Assembly (NCBI GenBank): GCA_022360055.1
Contig: JAKSDO010000033.1
Coordinates: forward strand, 1-44,129
Source: Cytophagales bacterium
GTDB lineage: Bacteria; Bacteroidota; Bacteroidia; Cytophagales; Cyclobacteriaceae
Length of the DNA: 44,129 bases
Direction of reading: 5' to 3'
A model generated the notes under the pieces. The model had not been told where the DNA came from. It was given only the letters and a program-made list of their open reading frames with translations, and did not search any database. Positions 26,808 to 41,308 of the stretch are shown piece by piece (position 1 is the first letter of the stretch; every line of letters starts with the position of its first letter). The position numbers were made by a program, and so were the translations under genes.

Positions 26808-29666
26808 ATGACTAATCTTTTACAAAAGATCATTTTATTAAGTATCATTTCATTGTTATCCGTACCTCAGCTTTTGGCCCAAAAGGGGGCAATCAAAGGG
26901 CAAATTCTCGATGAAAACAAATTGGGGATGCCCGGCGCCACAGTGTTCATCACTGAGCTCGGCCAGGGGACGATTACGGATGCCAGAGGAAACTACGAGT
27001 TTTACGACATCCCGGAAGGAGACTATCATTTAGACATCTCCTACCTCGGATATGAAGAAATTGAAGAACGCGTAAGCGTTTCTCCAAACAAAACTTCCAC
27101 GGTAAAAACCTTACTCACTCCGGGTGTGATCCTGGGAGATGAAATTCTGGTCCTCGGCGACCGTCTCAAAGGCCAGTCAAAAGCATTGAGCCAACAGAAA
27201 AACCTGATGAACATCACAAACATTGTCGCATCAGACCAGATTGGAAGATTTCCTGATGCCAATATTGGAGATGCATTGAAAAGGGTGCCTGGCATCACCA
27301 TCCAGCAGGACCAGGGCGAAGCCAGGGATATCATCGTAAGAGGAATGGCCCCCCAATTAAATTCCGTGACGATCAATGGTGAAAGAATTCCATCGGCAGA
27401 AGGAGATAACAGGAGAATTCAATTAGACCTCATCCCTTCCGACATGATCCAGCTCATAGAGGTCAATAAAGCGCTTACACCCGATATGGATGCCGATGCC
27501 ATCGGAGGTTCCGTAAACTTGCTGACGCGGACGGTCCCGAACGGCTCCAGAATTTCGGGCACCTTGGGAAGCGGGTATAATTTCTTGAGCCAAAAACCGA
27601 TCTGGACCGGCGGCTTGATTCTTGGAAAAAGGTTCCTCAACGACAAATTAGGCGCGCTGCTCAGCGGCTCATACAATTATCATGATTTTGGCTCCGATAA
27701 CATTGAAGCCGAATGGTTTGAAACAGATGAATATGGGGCGCTTCCTGCAGAATTTGACCTGAGAACCTACTATGTGACAAGAATCAGAAGAAGCGTCTCG
27801 TTGGGACTGGATTATAAATTGAACGAAAACAACACCATTTACCTGACCGGTATGTACAACTGGAGAGATGACCGGGAAAATCGCTACAGATTTAGAGCGA
27901 AAGACCTGGACGATGCCTACGACGATGGCCTGATCTCCCCGATCGGAGATGGCCTGTATCAGGCCGAAGCAGAAATAAGCAGGCAGACAAAAGGCGGGAT
28001 TGATAATGACCGGAATAAAAATACGCGCTTGGAAGACCAGCGGATGTATAACGTATCGCTCCGCGGGGATCATCTGATCGGCAGCAAGCTCAAAATAAAT
28101 TGGTCAGGAACCTATTCCAAAGCATCTGAGGAAAGATTAAATGAAAGATATTTCACGTATGAAAGCGGCGGACAATCCGTGAACCTGGATGTGAAAGACC
28201 CACGAAAACCGCTGGTGTCACCAACGGAAGCCAACAACTGGCAGCAGCTTGAGTTCGATGAGATCACCGAAGAAAACCAATGGACCTACGAAGAAGATTA
28301 CAACGGTAAAATTGATCTTCAATTGCCTTTGGCCAAAAAAGGCATTCTGAAATTCGGCGCCATATACAGATCGAAACAAAAGGTCAGAGACAATGATTTC
28401 TTCGATGTAAAACCGGTGGATGGCGAGCGCGATGGCGACACGCATCCGGTTTTGGGGGGAAGCTGGGATACGGCGGAAGAAGAATATGTCGATCAGGTAA
28501 TGAAAAACGTGCCGGTTGAAGATCAGTCAAAATCAGATTTCCTGGCAGGATCGAAGTACCAGGCCGGCGACTTCGTACAACGGGAATTTCTCGGAACACT
28601 TGACGTGAATAACAGCTCGGTTTGGGAAAAGGAATTGAATCCCGGAGAATTCGCTCCAGGCAATTACAATGCCGATGAAGATATTACCTCCGGCTATGTG
28701 ATGGTCGATTATCAGCTTTCAACAAAAATGTCGGCAATTATAGGCTTAAGAACGGAAAAAACAGACATCGCTTACAAAGGATTTGCTTTTGATACGGAAG
28801 AAGAAACGATTACCAAGACTTCGGGATCAAACAGCTACACCAATTGGTTGCCGGGAATTCACCTGAAATACGATGCAACCGACAACACGGTACTCCGGGT
28901 GGCCTGGACAAATACGCTCGCAAGACCGGATTACTTCAAGCTGGTACCGTTTGAAGAATTTAATCCTGATGATATGGAGCTTATACAAGGGAATCCGGCG
29001 CTCAAACCGGCGGTTGCTATGAATCTCGATTTTATGGCAGAGAACTATTTCAAATCGATCGGTCTTGTATCGGGCGGTGCTTTCTACAAGAATATCGATG
29101 ATTTCCAATACGAGCGGGTAGAAAATGATGTGACTCATCCGATCTATGGAGATCTTGACGAATTCGTGACATTCGACAACGGCGGGTCCGCCACGATCTA
29201 CGGATTTGAGGCCGCTTTTCAACGCCAATTCGACTTCCTTCCCGGCATTTGGAAAGGTCTGGGGCTTTACCTGAATTATACCTACACGAATTCAGAAGCA
29301 AAAGGAATTGTCGGAAGAGAAAACGAAACGCTTGGATTGCCTGGCACGGCTAAGCATATGTATAATGCTTCCCTGTCTTACGAATCCGAAAAGCTGGTAC
29401 TTAGAGCTTCGGTAAATTATGCCAGCGACTACATCGACGAACTCGGAGGTGAGGCATTCGAAGACAGATATTACGATAAGCAGACATTTGTTGATATAAA
29501 CGGTTCGTATGCCTTTACTCCCAGTTGGAGAATATTCGCTGAAGTCATTAACCTTACAAATCAGCCGTTGAGATACTACCAGGGCAGATCAGATCTGACT
29601 ATGCAGTCGGAATTTTACAATATGCGAATGAACATTGGGATCAAATTCGATTTATTTGGAAAATAA
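26808..29666 (+). CDS. TonB-dependent receptor upstream of phytase
   Basis: Outer-membrane receptor of about 952 residues from the ATG at 26808, chosen because it gives a standard signal peptide ending near LLAQ; a longer frame would begin at 26757. It has a carboxypeptidase-like regulatory domain (AIKGQILDENKLGMPGATV) and a plug with IGRFPDANIGDALKRVPGI and IIVRGMAPQLNSVTINGER. The barrel closes in IGIKFDLFGK. This is the TonB-Xanth-Caul type of receptor rather than SusC; there is no SusD beside it. It is followed by a terminator and then the phytase gene. Beta-propeller phytases are known to sit near such receptors, suggesting uptake of inositol phosphates. Confidence 0.92.
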   Translation: MTNLLQKIILLSIISLLSVPQLLAQKGAIKGQILDENKLGMPGATVFITELGQGTITDARGNYEFYDIPEGDYHLDISYLGYEEIEERVSVSPNKTSTVKTLLTPGVILGDEILVLGDRLKGQSKALSQQKNLMNITNIVASDQIGRFPDANIGDALKRVPGITIQQDQGEARDIIVRGMAPQLNSVTINGERIPSAEGDNRRIQLDLIPSDMIQLIEVNKALTPDMDADAIGGSVNLLTRTVPNGSRISGTLGSGYNFLSQKPIWTGGLILGKRFLNDKLGALLSGSYNYHDFGSDNIEAEWFETDEYGALPAEFDLRTYYVTRIRRSVSLGLDYKLNENNTIYLTGMYNWRDDRENRYRFRAKDLDDAYDDGLISPIGDGLYQAEAEISRQTKGGIDNDRNKNTRLEDQRMYNVSLRGDHLIGSKLKINWSGTYSKASEERLNERYFTYESGGQSVNLDVKDPRKPLVSPTEANNWQQLEFDEITEENQWTYEEDYNGKIDLQLPLAKKGILKFGAIYRSKQKVRDNDFFDVKPVDGERDGDTHPVLGGSWDTAEEEYVDQVMKNVPVEDQSKSDFLAGSKYQAGDFVQREFLGTLDVNNSSVWEKELNPGEFAPGNYNADEDITSGYVMVDYQLSTKMSAIIGLRTEKTDIAYKGFAFDTEEETITKTSGSNSYTNWLPGIHLKYDATDNTVLRVAWTNTLARPDYFKLVPFEEFNPDDMELIQGNPALKPAVAMNLDFMAENYFKSIGLVSGGAFYKNIDDFQYERVENDVTHPIYGDLDEFVTFDNGGSATIYGFEAAFQRQFDFLPGIWKGLGLYLNYTYTNSEAKGIVGRENETLGLPGTAKHMYNASLSYESEKLVLRASVNYASDYIDELGGEAFEDRYYDKQTFVDINGSYAFTPSWRIFAEVINLTNQPLRYYQGRSDLTMQSEFYNMRMNIGIKFDLFGK

Positions 29667-29712
29667 AAGGATAAGCAATAAGTTCTTTATCTTTTCAATT
29701 ATATAAAATCCT

Positions 29713-29744
29713 GAAGAAGGGCTGCAAACTGCAGCCTTCTTTTC
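29713..29744 (+). terminator. Intrinsic terminator after TonB receptor
   Basis: GAAGAAGGGCTGCA and TGCAGCCTTCTTTT form a strong stem with one bulge around AAC, and the T tract lies at its end. It begins 46 bases after the receptor stop codon and separates the receptor transcript, at least partly, from the phytase gene. Confidence 0.75.
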
Positions 29745-29792
29745 GGGGTATTTACTTAACTTATAGCGGGAAATACTTTTAATTATCGACAA

Positions 29793-30980
29793 ATGCGTTT
29801 ATCATCCATATTTGGATATTTTTTGAGCATAATCCTAATAATATCTAGCTGCAAATTTGCACGTAATAATTCCGGCCATTCGGTCAACGAACGAAATAAA
29901 GAAGCCAGGGAAGACTCCATAAAACTTGCCGATGCCTACGCCAGACAATCAAACATAAAGCCGGAAGTAAATCCGATCGCAGAAACGGATCCGGTAATCG
30001 ATCACCCGCAAGAAGATGCCGCTGATGATCCGGCCGTCTGGCTCAACCCTCATGCTCCGGAAAACAGCCTGATCTTTGGGACAAACAAAAAAAGCGGGAT
30101 CTACTCCTACGATCTTTCCGGACATCAAATCGAATTCTACCAGCTTGGAAAGATCAACAATATTGATATACGCAACCGAATCAGAGTTGGAGATAAATAT
30201 ATGGATATACTTGGAGGGAGCAACCGATCAGACAATTCAATTATCTTATACGAAATTGATTCGATAGGAAAATTAAATAACCTGCTCTCGCAAAATTATA
30301 CGATCGATACACTCGATATCGATGAAGTTTATGGGTTTTGTCTATATAAAGACGAGCACGGGCAGGCCCGGATACTTGTCAACGGTAAAAACGGAAAGGT
30401 CAATCAGTACCTCCTGGTTGCTGGTGAGACACACAACCCCGAATTGATATATCTGAACAGTTGGAAACTCGATTCCCAGCCGGAAGGGATGGTCGCTGAT
30501 GACGCTTATGGCGATTTGTATATAGGAGAAGAGGAGAAAGGAATCTGGAAATTGTCATTGAAAAAACCGGAGCTGCCGCCTAACCTTTTGCAGGATTCCC
30601 AGAAGGCATTTAACCCGGATATTGAATACGATATTGAGGGACTGGCCCTCTACAGCCAGCCAAATGGCACCGGATTTTTAGTGGCTTCGATACAGGGAAG
30701 TTTCTCATACGCCATCTTCGACCGTGTTGATAATCGATACCTCGGTAGTTTTAAAATAAGTCCGTCGGATGAAATCGATGGAGTTGAAGAAACGGACGGC
30801 ATCGAAATTATTTCGCACACCTTCCCCGGTTTCGAACGGGGAATAATGATTGTACAGGATGGCTTCAATTACAGGGGACCGGAATTGATCGGTCAAAATT
30901 TTAAGTACGTATCCATGGATAAGGTCCTGAAGATCGTTGGAGATCTCCGGTCCGAAAAATCTTCCGAAGATCCAAACTGA
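29793..30980 (+). CDS. Beta-propeller phytase (BPP), lipoprotein
   Basis: Hydrolyses phosphate from inositol phosphates in a calcium-dependent six-bladed propeller. The 395-residue chain begins with a lipoprotein signal (cysteine 20 after ILIISS), so it is anchored in a membrane, probably on the outside. The two diagnostic BPP motifs are intact: DAADDPAVW at residues 75-83 and NNIDIR at about 122-127. Later acidic active-site segments, such as DEVYGFCLYKD, QPEGMVADD and DIEGLAL, are also present. It follows a TonB-dependent receptor and a terminator. It faces the LytTR response-regulator gene end to end. Confidence 0.93.
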   Translation: MRLSSIFGYFLSIILIISSCKFARNNSGHSVNERNKEAREDSIKLADAYARQSNIKPEVNPIAETDPVIDHPQEDAADDPAVWLNPHAPENSLIFGTNKKSGIYSYDLSGHQIEFYQLGKINNIDIRNRIRVGDKYMDILGGSNRSDNSIILYEIDSIGKLNNLLSQNYTIDTLDIDEVYGFCLYKDEHGQARILVNGKNGKVNQYLLVAGETHNPELIYLNSWKLDSQPEGMVADDAYGDLYIGEEEKGIWKLSLKKPELPPNLLQDSQKAFNPDIEYDIEGLALYSQPNGTGFLVASIQGSFSYAIFDRVDNRYLGSFKISPSDEIDGVEETDGIEIISHTFPGFERGIMIVQDGFNYRGPELIGQNFKYVSMDKVLKIVGDLRSEKSSEDPN

Positions 30981-31024
30981 TCATTAAAATCAATACTGTT
31001 GGCCCATTCGGAGATGTCATCTCA

Positions 31025-31741
31025 TCAACTGAGAAAATTGTTATTCAGGTATTCCTGAAATTGTTCTTTGTATTGATCGCTGACGGGAATGTAGATTTTC
31101 TCATCAAAAATTATTCGAAAACGCTCAATGGTCGTCACCCGGTCCAGATTTACAATAAACGAGCGATGTACGCGCATAAAATTTTTACCTGCCAGACTCT
31201 GCTCCATCTTTTTCATGCTGATGAGTGTCATAATCGGATTCTGATCAATTAAGTGTATCCGGACATATTCTCGCATACTCTCAATATATTTTATATCCGG
31301 GACACGAATCCGGATAATTTTATATTCCGATTTTATGAATAAAAAATCCTCCTTACTTTCAACCACCGTATGCTTAGGAACGGCTGATGCCAACCTGGAA
31401 TTAGCCTTTTGGGCAGCCTTTAGAAAAACGTCGTAAGATATGGGTTTAAGCAGGTAATCAACAGCATCTACCTTGAATCCTTCAATCGCATATTCATTGT
31501 ATGCGGTCGTAAAGATTACTCTTGGGCCGTCATCCATAGATTTTACGAAATCCATACCGCTCAGGTCCGGCATGTTGATGTCGACAAACATCAAATCTAC
31601 TTGATTGTCCTGCAAAAACTCGAGCGCGCTTATTGCGTTGTCATATTGCCCTGCAAGCGACAGAAACGGCGTCTTGCGAATGTAGCTGACGATTTGTTGC
31701 AAAGCCAGAGGTTCATCATCGATTGCAATACATGAGATCAT
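31025..31741 (-). CDS. LytTR-family response regulator
   Basis: DNA-binding response regulator of 238 residues. The receiver domain fills the first half with phospho-acceptor D54 (FVDINMPDLSG), acidic D8-D9 and a conserved lysine in DYLLKPIS. The second half is a LytTR domain (from about residue 130), with FLFIKSEYKIIRI and the HRSFIVNLDRV segment. It overlaps the end of the histidine-kinase gene by four bases and is co-transcribed with it. Targets are unknown; the phytase gene is a convergent neighbour, which is weak evidence for a link. Confidence 0.93.
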   Translation of the reverse strand: MISCIAIDDEPLALQQIVSYIRKTPFLSLAGQYDNAISALEFLQDNQVDLMFVDINMPDLSGMDFVKSMDDGPRVIFTTAYNEYAIEGFKVDAVDYLLKPISYDVFLKAAQKANSRLASAVPKHTVVESKEDFLFIKSEYKIIRIRVPDIKYIESMREYVRIHLIDQNPIMTLISMKKMEQSLAGKNFMRVHRSFIVNLDRVTTIERFRIIFDEKIYIPVSDQYKEQFQEYLNNNFLS

Positions 31742-32856
31742 AGGGGAATAATAAGTCTTACGTTAAATTCATTCTCGCTTTCTGAAAAAACAAGTTGATA
31801 TTTCTCCCGGTAGATAAGGTCGAGTCTCCTTTTTGTGTTTTCGATACCTATACCGGAAGGCCCCGCACCATATTTATTTTCCATCTTACTGTTCCTGACT
31901 CGAAATGTCAACTCCTCCTCGGATACAATCACGATTACTCGCACAAAGGAAACTTTTGAATAGCTAATGCCATGCTTAAACGCATTCTCTAGCAATGACG
32001 TAAAAAGTAGCGGAGGAATTTTCTTGTCCGGCAAATATTCCGGCAACTGAAGCGAGATCTCCACCTTTTCGGAGTATCTCAATTTCATGAGGTCGATGTA
32101 GCTTTCTATAAACTTCAACTCCTTTGAAACCGGGCTAAGTTCGACATTCGAATCATACAGCAGATGACGCATAAGGTGCGATAACCGAATAATTGCTTCC
32201 TTTGCTTCAATGGTATTCAGATCAATGAGCGCGTGAATATTATTCAAGGTATTCATAAAAAAGTGCGGATTCACCTGGTTGCGCAACAGAGCCAATTGAT
32301 TGTTGATGTTCTCTTTCTCGAGTTTCAACCGTTCCCGGTCGGTCTTATTCCACCGGAAAACTGTTCTGAGCCCCGTGTCAAAGCCGACTATAAGTATGGC
32401 CACCACAAGGAAATTAATTTTTGGAGGTAGCGAGGCCTTATCTCTCTCCCGGGGTATCGGCGGGAGTGCGTGAAGGGGTGCCGGCCGATGCTCCATCTTT
32501 CCGACGGTTGGATTTATGCCCCTTGGGGGAAGCAAAAGCCGTGCCTCCGGTCTCGCGGAAGTAGTAAAAATCCATGTAAATGCGATAAAAATCACCAATA
32601 CGACAGCAACAATGCCAATGGCATACATTAAGTTTTTTTTCCTGAATAACAGATACGGAACCAGGACAAAATGATTTATAAGCGTTAAAAGCATAAATGG
32701 AGCCATTCGAATCCAATGCCCTTTCAATTCGCGCCACATTATGAGTTCCCATTCATTCCGAACCATTATTGGGCTGAGCAAAACCAGCAGCCAAATGACG
32801 ACGAAGATAGAAATTTCGATGTGTTTAAGTGTCCTGGTTTGTTGCCTTGGAAGCAT
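31738..32856 (-). CDS. LytS-like sensor histidine kinase
   Basis: Membrane histidine kinase of 372 residues of the His_kinase (PF06580) type. About four hydrophobic segments in the first 160 residues are followed by a short coiled coil and the phospho-accepting H198 in NQVNPHFFMNTLNN. The ATP-binding region has LLENAFKHGI and GPSGIGIENTKRRL. There is no large extracellular sensor domain, so the signal is probably sensed in the membrane. It overlaps the response-regulator gene by four bases. Confidence 0.93.
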   Translation of the reverse strand: MLPRQQTRTLKHIEISIFVVIWLLVLLSPIMVRNEWELIMWRELKGHWIRMAPFMLLTLINHFVLVPYLLFRKKNLMYAIGIVAVVLVIFIAFTWIFTTSARPEARLLLPPRGINPTVGKMEHRPAPLHALPPIPRERDKASLPPKINFLVVAILIVGFDTGLRTVFRWNKTDRERLKLEKENINNQLALLRNQVNPHFFMNTLNNIHALIDLNTIEAKEAIIRLSHLMRHLLYDSNVELSPVSKELKFIESYIDLMKLRYSEKVEISLQLPEYLPDKKIPPLLFTSLLENAFKHGISYSKVSFVRVIVIVSEEELTFRVRNSKMENKYGAGPSGIGIENTKRRLDLIYREKYQLVFSESENEFNVRLIIPL

Positions 32857-33044
32857 GTTTACAAAGATATGCTAATGAAATCTATTTCCCGTTTAATCTA
32901 TTGATCTAAATACTCCACTTGTTCGTCCGTACATGATCTTTTAAAGCTCTAACATCCCTTGGCACGGGTAAACTTTGCCCTGACTTTTACAGGATCAAGA
33001 CTCTCGGAATTTCGATGGAAGTACTTTATGTCGGATGATACGGA

Positions 33045-34349
33045 TCAATTGATGTTTCGAACAAGTCGTGCATAATTATAAATTCGGATGGCATCTCCCT
33101 GAGGTCCATGACCTGTCGGGTAATCGCCGGGGTCACCGGTTTTCGGATCGCTGCGCTGGGCGCCGGCTCCGTGTACATCGATCCAGCTTCCGTTCATATT
33201 CCCCAAAGCGGAGCCAAAGCAAACATAAGCCGCTCCCCCGCCGGCGTACATCGACATGTTTGCGTGCGTGGTACTCGACCAATAAAAAGGATAGTCCTTT
33301 TCCCCCGTTTCAACCGTGATTTCCGAACAGTTAAACAACGGGTCAATAGCCGGCGAATTGCTTGTTGACGGAGAACGGGTATAATCTACGATGCTTTGAA
33401 GTTCTTTTGCATCAGGAAGCCGCCAGTCTGAATAACCTGCAAATTCATGACTTTCCGCATATTTTAGGGCATCTTCCCATACAATTCCGGCTCCATTATC
33501 GTTCTGCATCCACATGAGACCGGTTGCCTCATCGGTAATTGTTCCATCACCATTATCGTGAAACCTGTTAATTCCATAATCTGTATTTCCGCGTACATAT
33601 AAAGTAAAATACTCCTTTTCCCCGTTTGGACCCATCATGTTTCCCACCGGGTAACCTTTGATGCGGCCATCGGCAAAGTTGACTCCAAACATGGTTGTGT
33701 TGCCTCCCATAGTCGTTCCAACATAAATTGTTGAAGTCGCAAATTGGGAATCTATGATACGCTCGCCGGCGCGCTCATCTCCATATTCAAAGTCAAAATA
33801 AACCGTGCTGATAAACGGGACCAACCCTGAGGTAGAACCGTCGTAACCACTGGGGTCCACACCACTAAAAATGATCAGGGAATACAATTCCTTGATCGTA
33901 GGCAATCTCCAGTCGTCATAACCGCCCGTCGTAATCGCGCCGGCTTTCGATACCGCTTCACTATAGGTCAATTTATCGGTAGCTGTAATATTTCCATCCC
34001 CATTAAGATCCGATGATTGAGTCCACATCAAACCTGTCACAAGGTCTGTGACAGTGCCATCCTGGTTATCGGCATACTTCGGTACATTTCCCGGATAATT
34101 GGCATTTTGTCCGTAAAAGTCATCCCCGACAGACGTTGAAGAGATTGCACTTCGATGATCGTAAAACGCGGTCTGGTCGGTGCCGACTATCGGGTATCCC
34201 GAAATATCCGGCAACTCCGTTTGTATTTTGCTTTCATCCCGATCTACAGGATCCGAAGTCTCCTCCGCACAGGAGATCAGAAGCAACAACGGGTTGATCA
34301 AACAAAGCAATGCCAATATCATTTTCTTTCCTTTCATTTTGGTTCCCAT
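33045..34349 (-). CDS. DUF1566 (Lcl C-terminal) lipoprotein
   Basis: Predicted lipoprotein of 434 residues, cysteine at about position 27 after LLLLIS. A start at 34337 (MKGKKM) is equally possible. It contains two DUF1566-type blocks: one with the TDLVTGLMWTQ and DDWRLPTIKELYSL sequences, and a second with DEATGLMWMQND and SDWRLPDAKELQS. An EF-hand-like loop (SDLNGDGNITATDKL) sits inside the first block. Such domains occur in secreted and surface proteins with lectin-like folds; the function is unknown. It lies upstream of the histidine kinase on the same strand, with 188 bases between them. Confidence 0.85.
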   Translation of the reverse strand: MGTKMKGKKMILALLCLINPLLLLISCAEETSDPVDRDESKIQTELPDISGYPIVGTDQTAFYDHRSAISSTSVGDDFYGQNANYPGNVPKYADNQDGTVTDLVTGLMWTQSSDLNGDGNITATDKLTYSEAVSKAGAITTGGYDDWRLPTIKELYSLIIFSGVDPSGYDGSTSGLVPFISTVYFDFEYGDERAGERIIDSQFATSTIYVGTTMGGNTTMFGVNFADGRIKGYPVGNMMGPNGEKEYFTLYVRGNTDYGINRFHDNGDGTITDEATGLMWMQNDNGAGIVWEDALKYAESHEFAGYSDWRLPDAKELQSIVDYTRSPSTSNSPAIDPLFNCSEITVETGEKDYPFYWSSTTHANMSMYAGGGAAYVCFGSALGNMNGSWIDVHGAGAQRSDPKTGDPGDYPTGHGPQGDAIRIYNYARLVRNIN

Positions 34350-34572
34350 GATTTCTACTTTTTGGTTTTAATTGATGACCAAACCTAGGACAGATTCAGC
34401 TTTCAAGAAAAAGCAATCAATTAATCGGGAGATTCTGTCTATAAAGATTGGGTTCTGTTCAACCGAAAAGATCGACGAGCAGTGTGTCGATCCGGGTTAT
34501 TACCGAAGCTGCACAACATTTTTCACTCAGAAGCGGGGAGCTTGGAAAGGCAGGTGAAAGCCGGAAGAAAAA

Positions 34573-35172
34573 TCAGGCTATTGGAATGCCCATGGTCACA
34601 GATCCGGACGCCCTGTTCAGTTCTTTAAAACCTATTCTTTTATAAAATCCTATTGCGTTCAGGTTGTTTTCACCGACCGATAAATGCAAGCCAGTCGAAC
34701 GCATGTCTTTTAACTTTTTCGTGAAGGCTGAAATCATTCGTTTTCCGAAACCTTTTTTCTGAGCAATCGGTAACAAATCGATATGCAGATGACTTGGGTA
34801 GTCACTTAAAAAATCAGGAATCGTGCACTCCGTATGAATGACCTCAAGTACAAATTTCTCCAGATCACTCCTGGGCGCCATGTCCGACGAATAATGCCGG
34901 CGGATTTGAGGCAGCCAATCGTCATTCATCCAGGTATTGAATTTTTGTGTATCCGAAGTCCCGATCACATAACCGACCGGTATACGATTATATTCAAGTA
35001 CAAAACAAGCCTCCAACTCAAAATGAAGATATGGCGCGGCGAAATACTGCCCGATTATATAATGATCACTCAAGAGATCCGTTGCATCCTGACCGTTATT
35101 CCCGGTTTTCCGGCAAATGTCATAAACATAGGGGACATCCGATAGTTGAGCCTGTCTTATATTGAATTTCAT
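34573..35172 (-). CDS. GNAT-family acetyltransferase
   Basis: N-acetyltransferase of 199 residues. The GNAT core is visible in HIDLLPIAQKKGFGKRMI (the acetyl-CoA-binding Q/RxxGxG/A motif) and in the C-terminal GENNLNAIGFYKRIGFKEL. The N-terminal IRQAQLSDVPYVYDICRKTG is also typical. A longer-than-usual middle segment recalls N-acetyltransferases acting on O-GlcNAc- or glucosamine-like substrates, but the substrate cannot be told. It stands alone. Confidence 0.88.
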   Translation of the reverse strand: MKFNIRQAQLSDVPYVYDICRKTGNNGQDATDLLSDHYIIGQYFAAPYLHFELEACFVLEYNRIPVGYVIGTSDTQKFNTWMNDDWLPQIRRHYSSDMAPRSDLEKFVLEVIHTECTIPDFLSDYPSHLHIDLLPIAQKKGFGKRMISAFTKKLKDMRSTGLHLSVGENNLNAIGFYKRIGFKELNRASGSVTMGIPIA

Positions 35173-35364
35173 TGTTTGAATTTAAGCTGATATCGATCCC
35201 TAATCTCTCAACATTATTGCTAATTAGGAATTAAAACCTCAAAAGATTGTCAGAAACATATGGTTTCAAATTAATATTCGATAAATCCCCTGTGCGGCAC
35301 AAACCAGGGTTCCGCTTATATAATCATTAATTAGACGTATTACTCGCTTCGTTTTCGGTTAAAA

Positions 35365-39914
<4,550 letters not shown>

Positions 39915-40348
39915 TTTTTCATTTCACTTTTATAAAAATTCCCATAGCTCCATTCACCCTTAACGTCCACCGCATTTATTTAATACGAATTCAGGATATT
40001 TATTTGTCAACCCTCTTTTTGATTTCGATGGAAGCCGATCGTTATAATCGACCACAGCCAAAGCGGCAGCATATCCGGTTTGGTTTGAAACCGGCGCGGA
40101 TGCAAGTCCGGCAGGGACATGGCTTGCCTGTGCACTACGATATAACTGCTCAATTCCTTTTCTTCTCTGATACAAATGGTCCGGAAAGGTGTGGCATAAT
40201 TACTTTTTTTTTCGACAAAAAACAATAAGCCGCTTGATTGGGCTGCTGTGGCTTTTTGCAGTGGTGGCAGATGAGGAATACCGCTTTACCAAGGGCTGGA
40301 TAAACCTTTGCGTTGGCTGAGGGCTCAGGGCCGGCTTTGTGCGGTTGG
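39915..40348. other. Gene-free stretch with possible gene remnant
   Basis: Upstream region of the esterase operon. On the minus strand, 39960-40175 reads as protein-like (for example SNQTGYAAALAVVDYNDRLP) but matches no family I recognise and may be the end of a lost gene. No clear promoter element or terminator was seen. Confidence 0.35.
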
Positions 40349-40705
40349 TTATTTCTTATTTTGCTTAAAGCCTATGGGCTGCTCTCTGGGCTTTTGTATT
40401 TCCTTCTCTTTCTGTTGCTTCATGAACTGATTCAGGTAATCGAACACCAGCTTTATATCCTTGCCTTGCTTTTCCAGTCTCTTTTCTATCTGCTCCACTT
40501 TGAGCAACAGGTCTTTATGGGTCAGCAACATTTGTCGCATCCTGATAAATATCCGTACTATCTGTATGTTCACCTTTATTGCCCTGTCGCTATTCAGCAC
40601 ACTTGACAGCATGGCCACGCCCTGTTCCGTAAATGCCATTGGAGCATATCTCGTACCACCCCAACTTGAGGTGCCAAATTGGCTCCTCAAGATATCGAAC
40701 CTCAT
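40349..40705 (-). pseudogene. Truncated ORF6N-domain protein
   Basis: A 118-residue frame that matches only the C-terminal half of ORF6N (phage/plasmid-derived DNA-binding) proteins. It begins at LRSQFGTSSWGGTRY, normally the middle of the protein, and continues through FTEQGVAMLSSVLNSDRAI into a coiled C-terminus ending in GFKQNKK. The N-terminal ORF6N domain is absent. Its neighbour upstream is a complete paralogue ending in GFKQKKK. Probably a remnant. Confidence 0.75.
40663..40682 (+). repeat. Left arm of 20-base inverted repeat
   Basis: AACTTGAGGTGCCAAATTGG, whose exact reverse complement lies at 41309-41328. It falls within the truncated ORF6N gene, where it encodes QFGTSS in the minus-strand frame. 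Confidence 0.6.
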
Positions 40706-40738
40706 TCACACAGTTTGATGGAGACTACGGGTGGCTAG

Positions 40739-41263
40739 TTATTTCTTCTTTTGCTTGAAGCCTATTTCCTTTTTTGGCTCATCTTTTTCTTTAATGAACT
40801 GTTTCAAGTAATCGAATATCATCTGTATTTTCTTGTCCTGCCCGGCCACCTTTTTACGGATATTTTCCATTTCAATGAGCAGGTCTTTATGTGTCAAGAG
40901 CATTTCCCGCATTTTTATAAAGACCTCAATAATCTTGATGCTCATTTGGATCGCCCTTCCACTCTTAAGAACATTTGCCAACTGTAATATCCCATGCTCT
41001 GTAAATACATATGGCAACGAACCTCCAAGGTGCTGTTTTGAAGGTATCGCATTTTGCGATACCATGTTATCTGTCTCTTCTCTCGTTAGCTGGAACATAA
41101 AATGCTCCGGGAACTTTTGTATATTTCTTTTAACCTGCTCCCGCAGTCTGATGGACTTTACATCATACAACTCAGCCAGGTCTCTGTCAAGCATTACCTT
41201 GACTCCCCGTATTTCATATATTTTGCTGATGACTACTTCCTCTGGTATTATCTGTTTGCTCAT
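40739..41263 (-). CDS. ORF6N-domain protein
   Basis: Complete ORF6N protein of 174 residues. The domain (about 10-95) is clear: VISKIYEIRGVKVMLDRDLA, ELYDVKSIRLREQVKRN and the RFP-like KFPEHFMFQLT. It is followed by FTEHGILQLANVLKSGRAI and a coiled C-terminus. Members occur on phages, plasmids and genomic islands, and the domain is thought to bind DNA; the role is unknown. It is flanked by an exact 20-base inverted repeat and by a truncated paralogue directly downstream. Confidence 0.88.
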   Translation of the reverse strand: MSKQIIPEEVVISKIYEIRGVKVMLDRDLAELYDVKSIRLREQVKRNIQKFPEHFMFQLTREETDNMVSQNAIPSKQHLGGSLPYVFTEHGILQLANVLKSGRAIQMSIKIIEVFIKMREMLLTHKDLLIEMENIRKKVAGQDKKIQMIFDYLKQFIKEKDEPKKEIGFKQKKK

Positions 41264-41308
41264 GCTCGATCTATCTGGCCGGTAAAATTATATGTTCAAC
41301 TTGACATT

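Noticed and set aside
40007-40225. A minus-strand frame of 72 codons upstream of the esterase
   Set aside because: It overlaps a second frame there and neither has a family or a convincing start; described only as a possible remnant.
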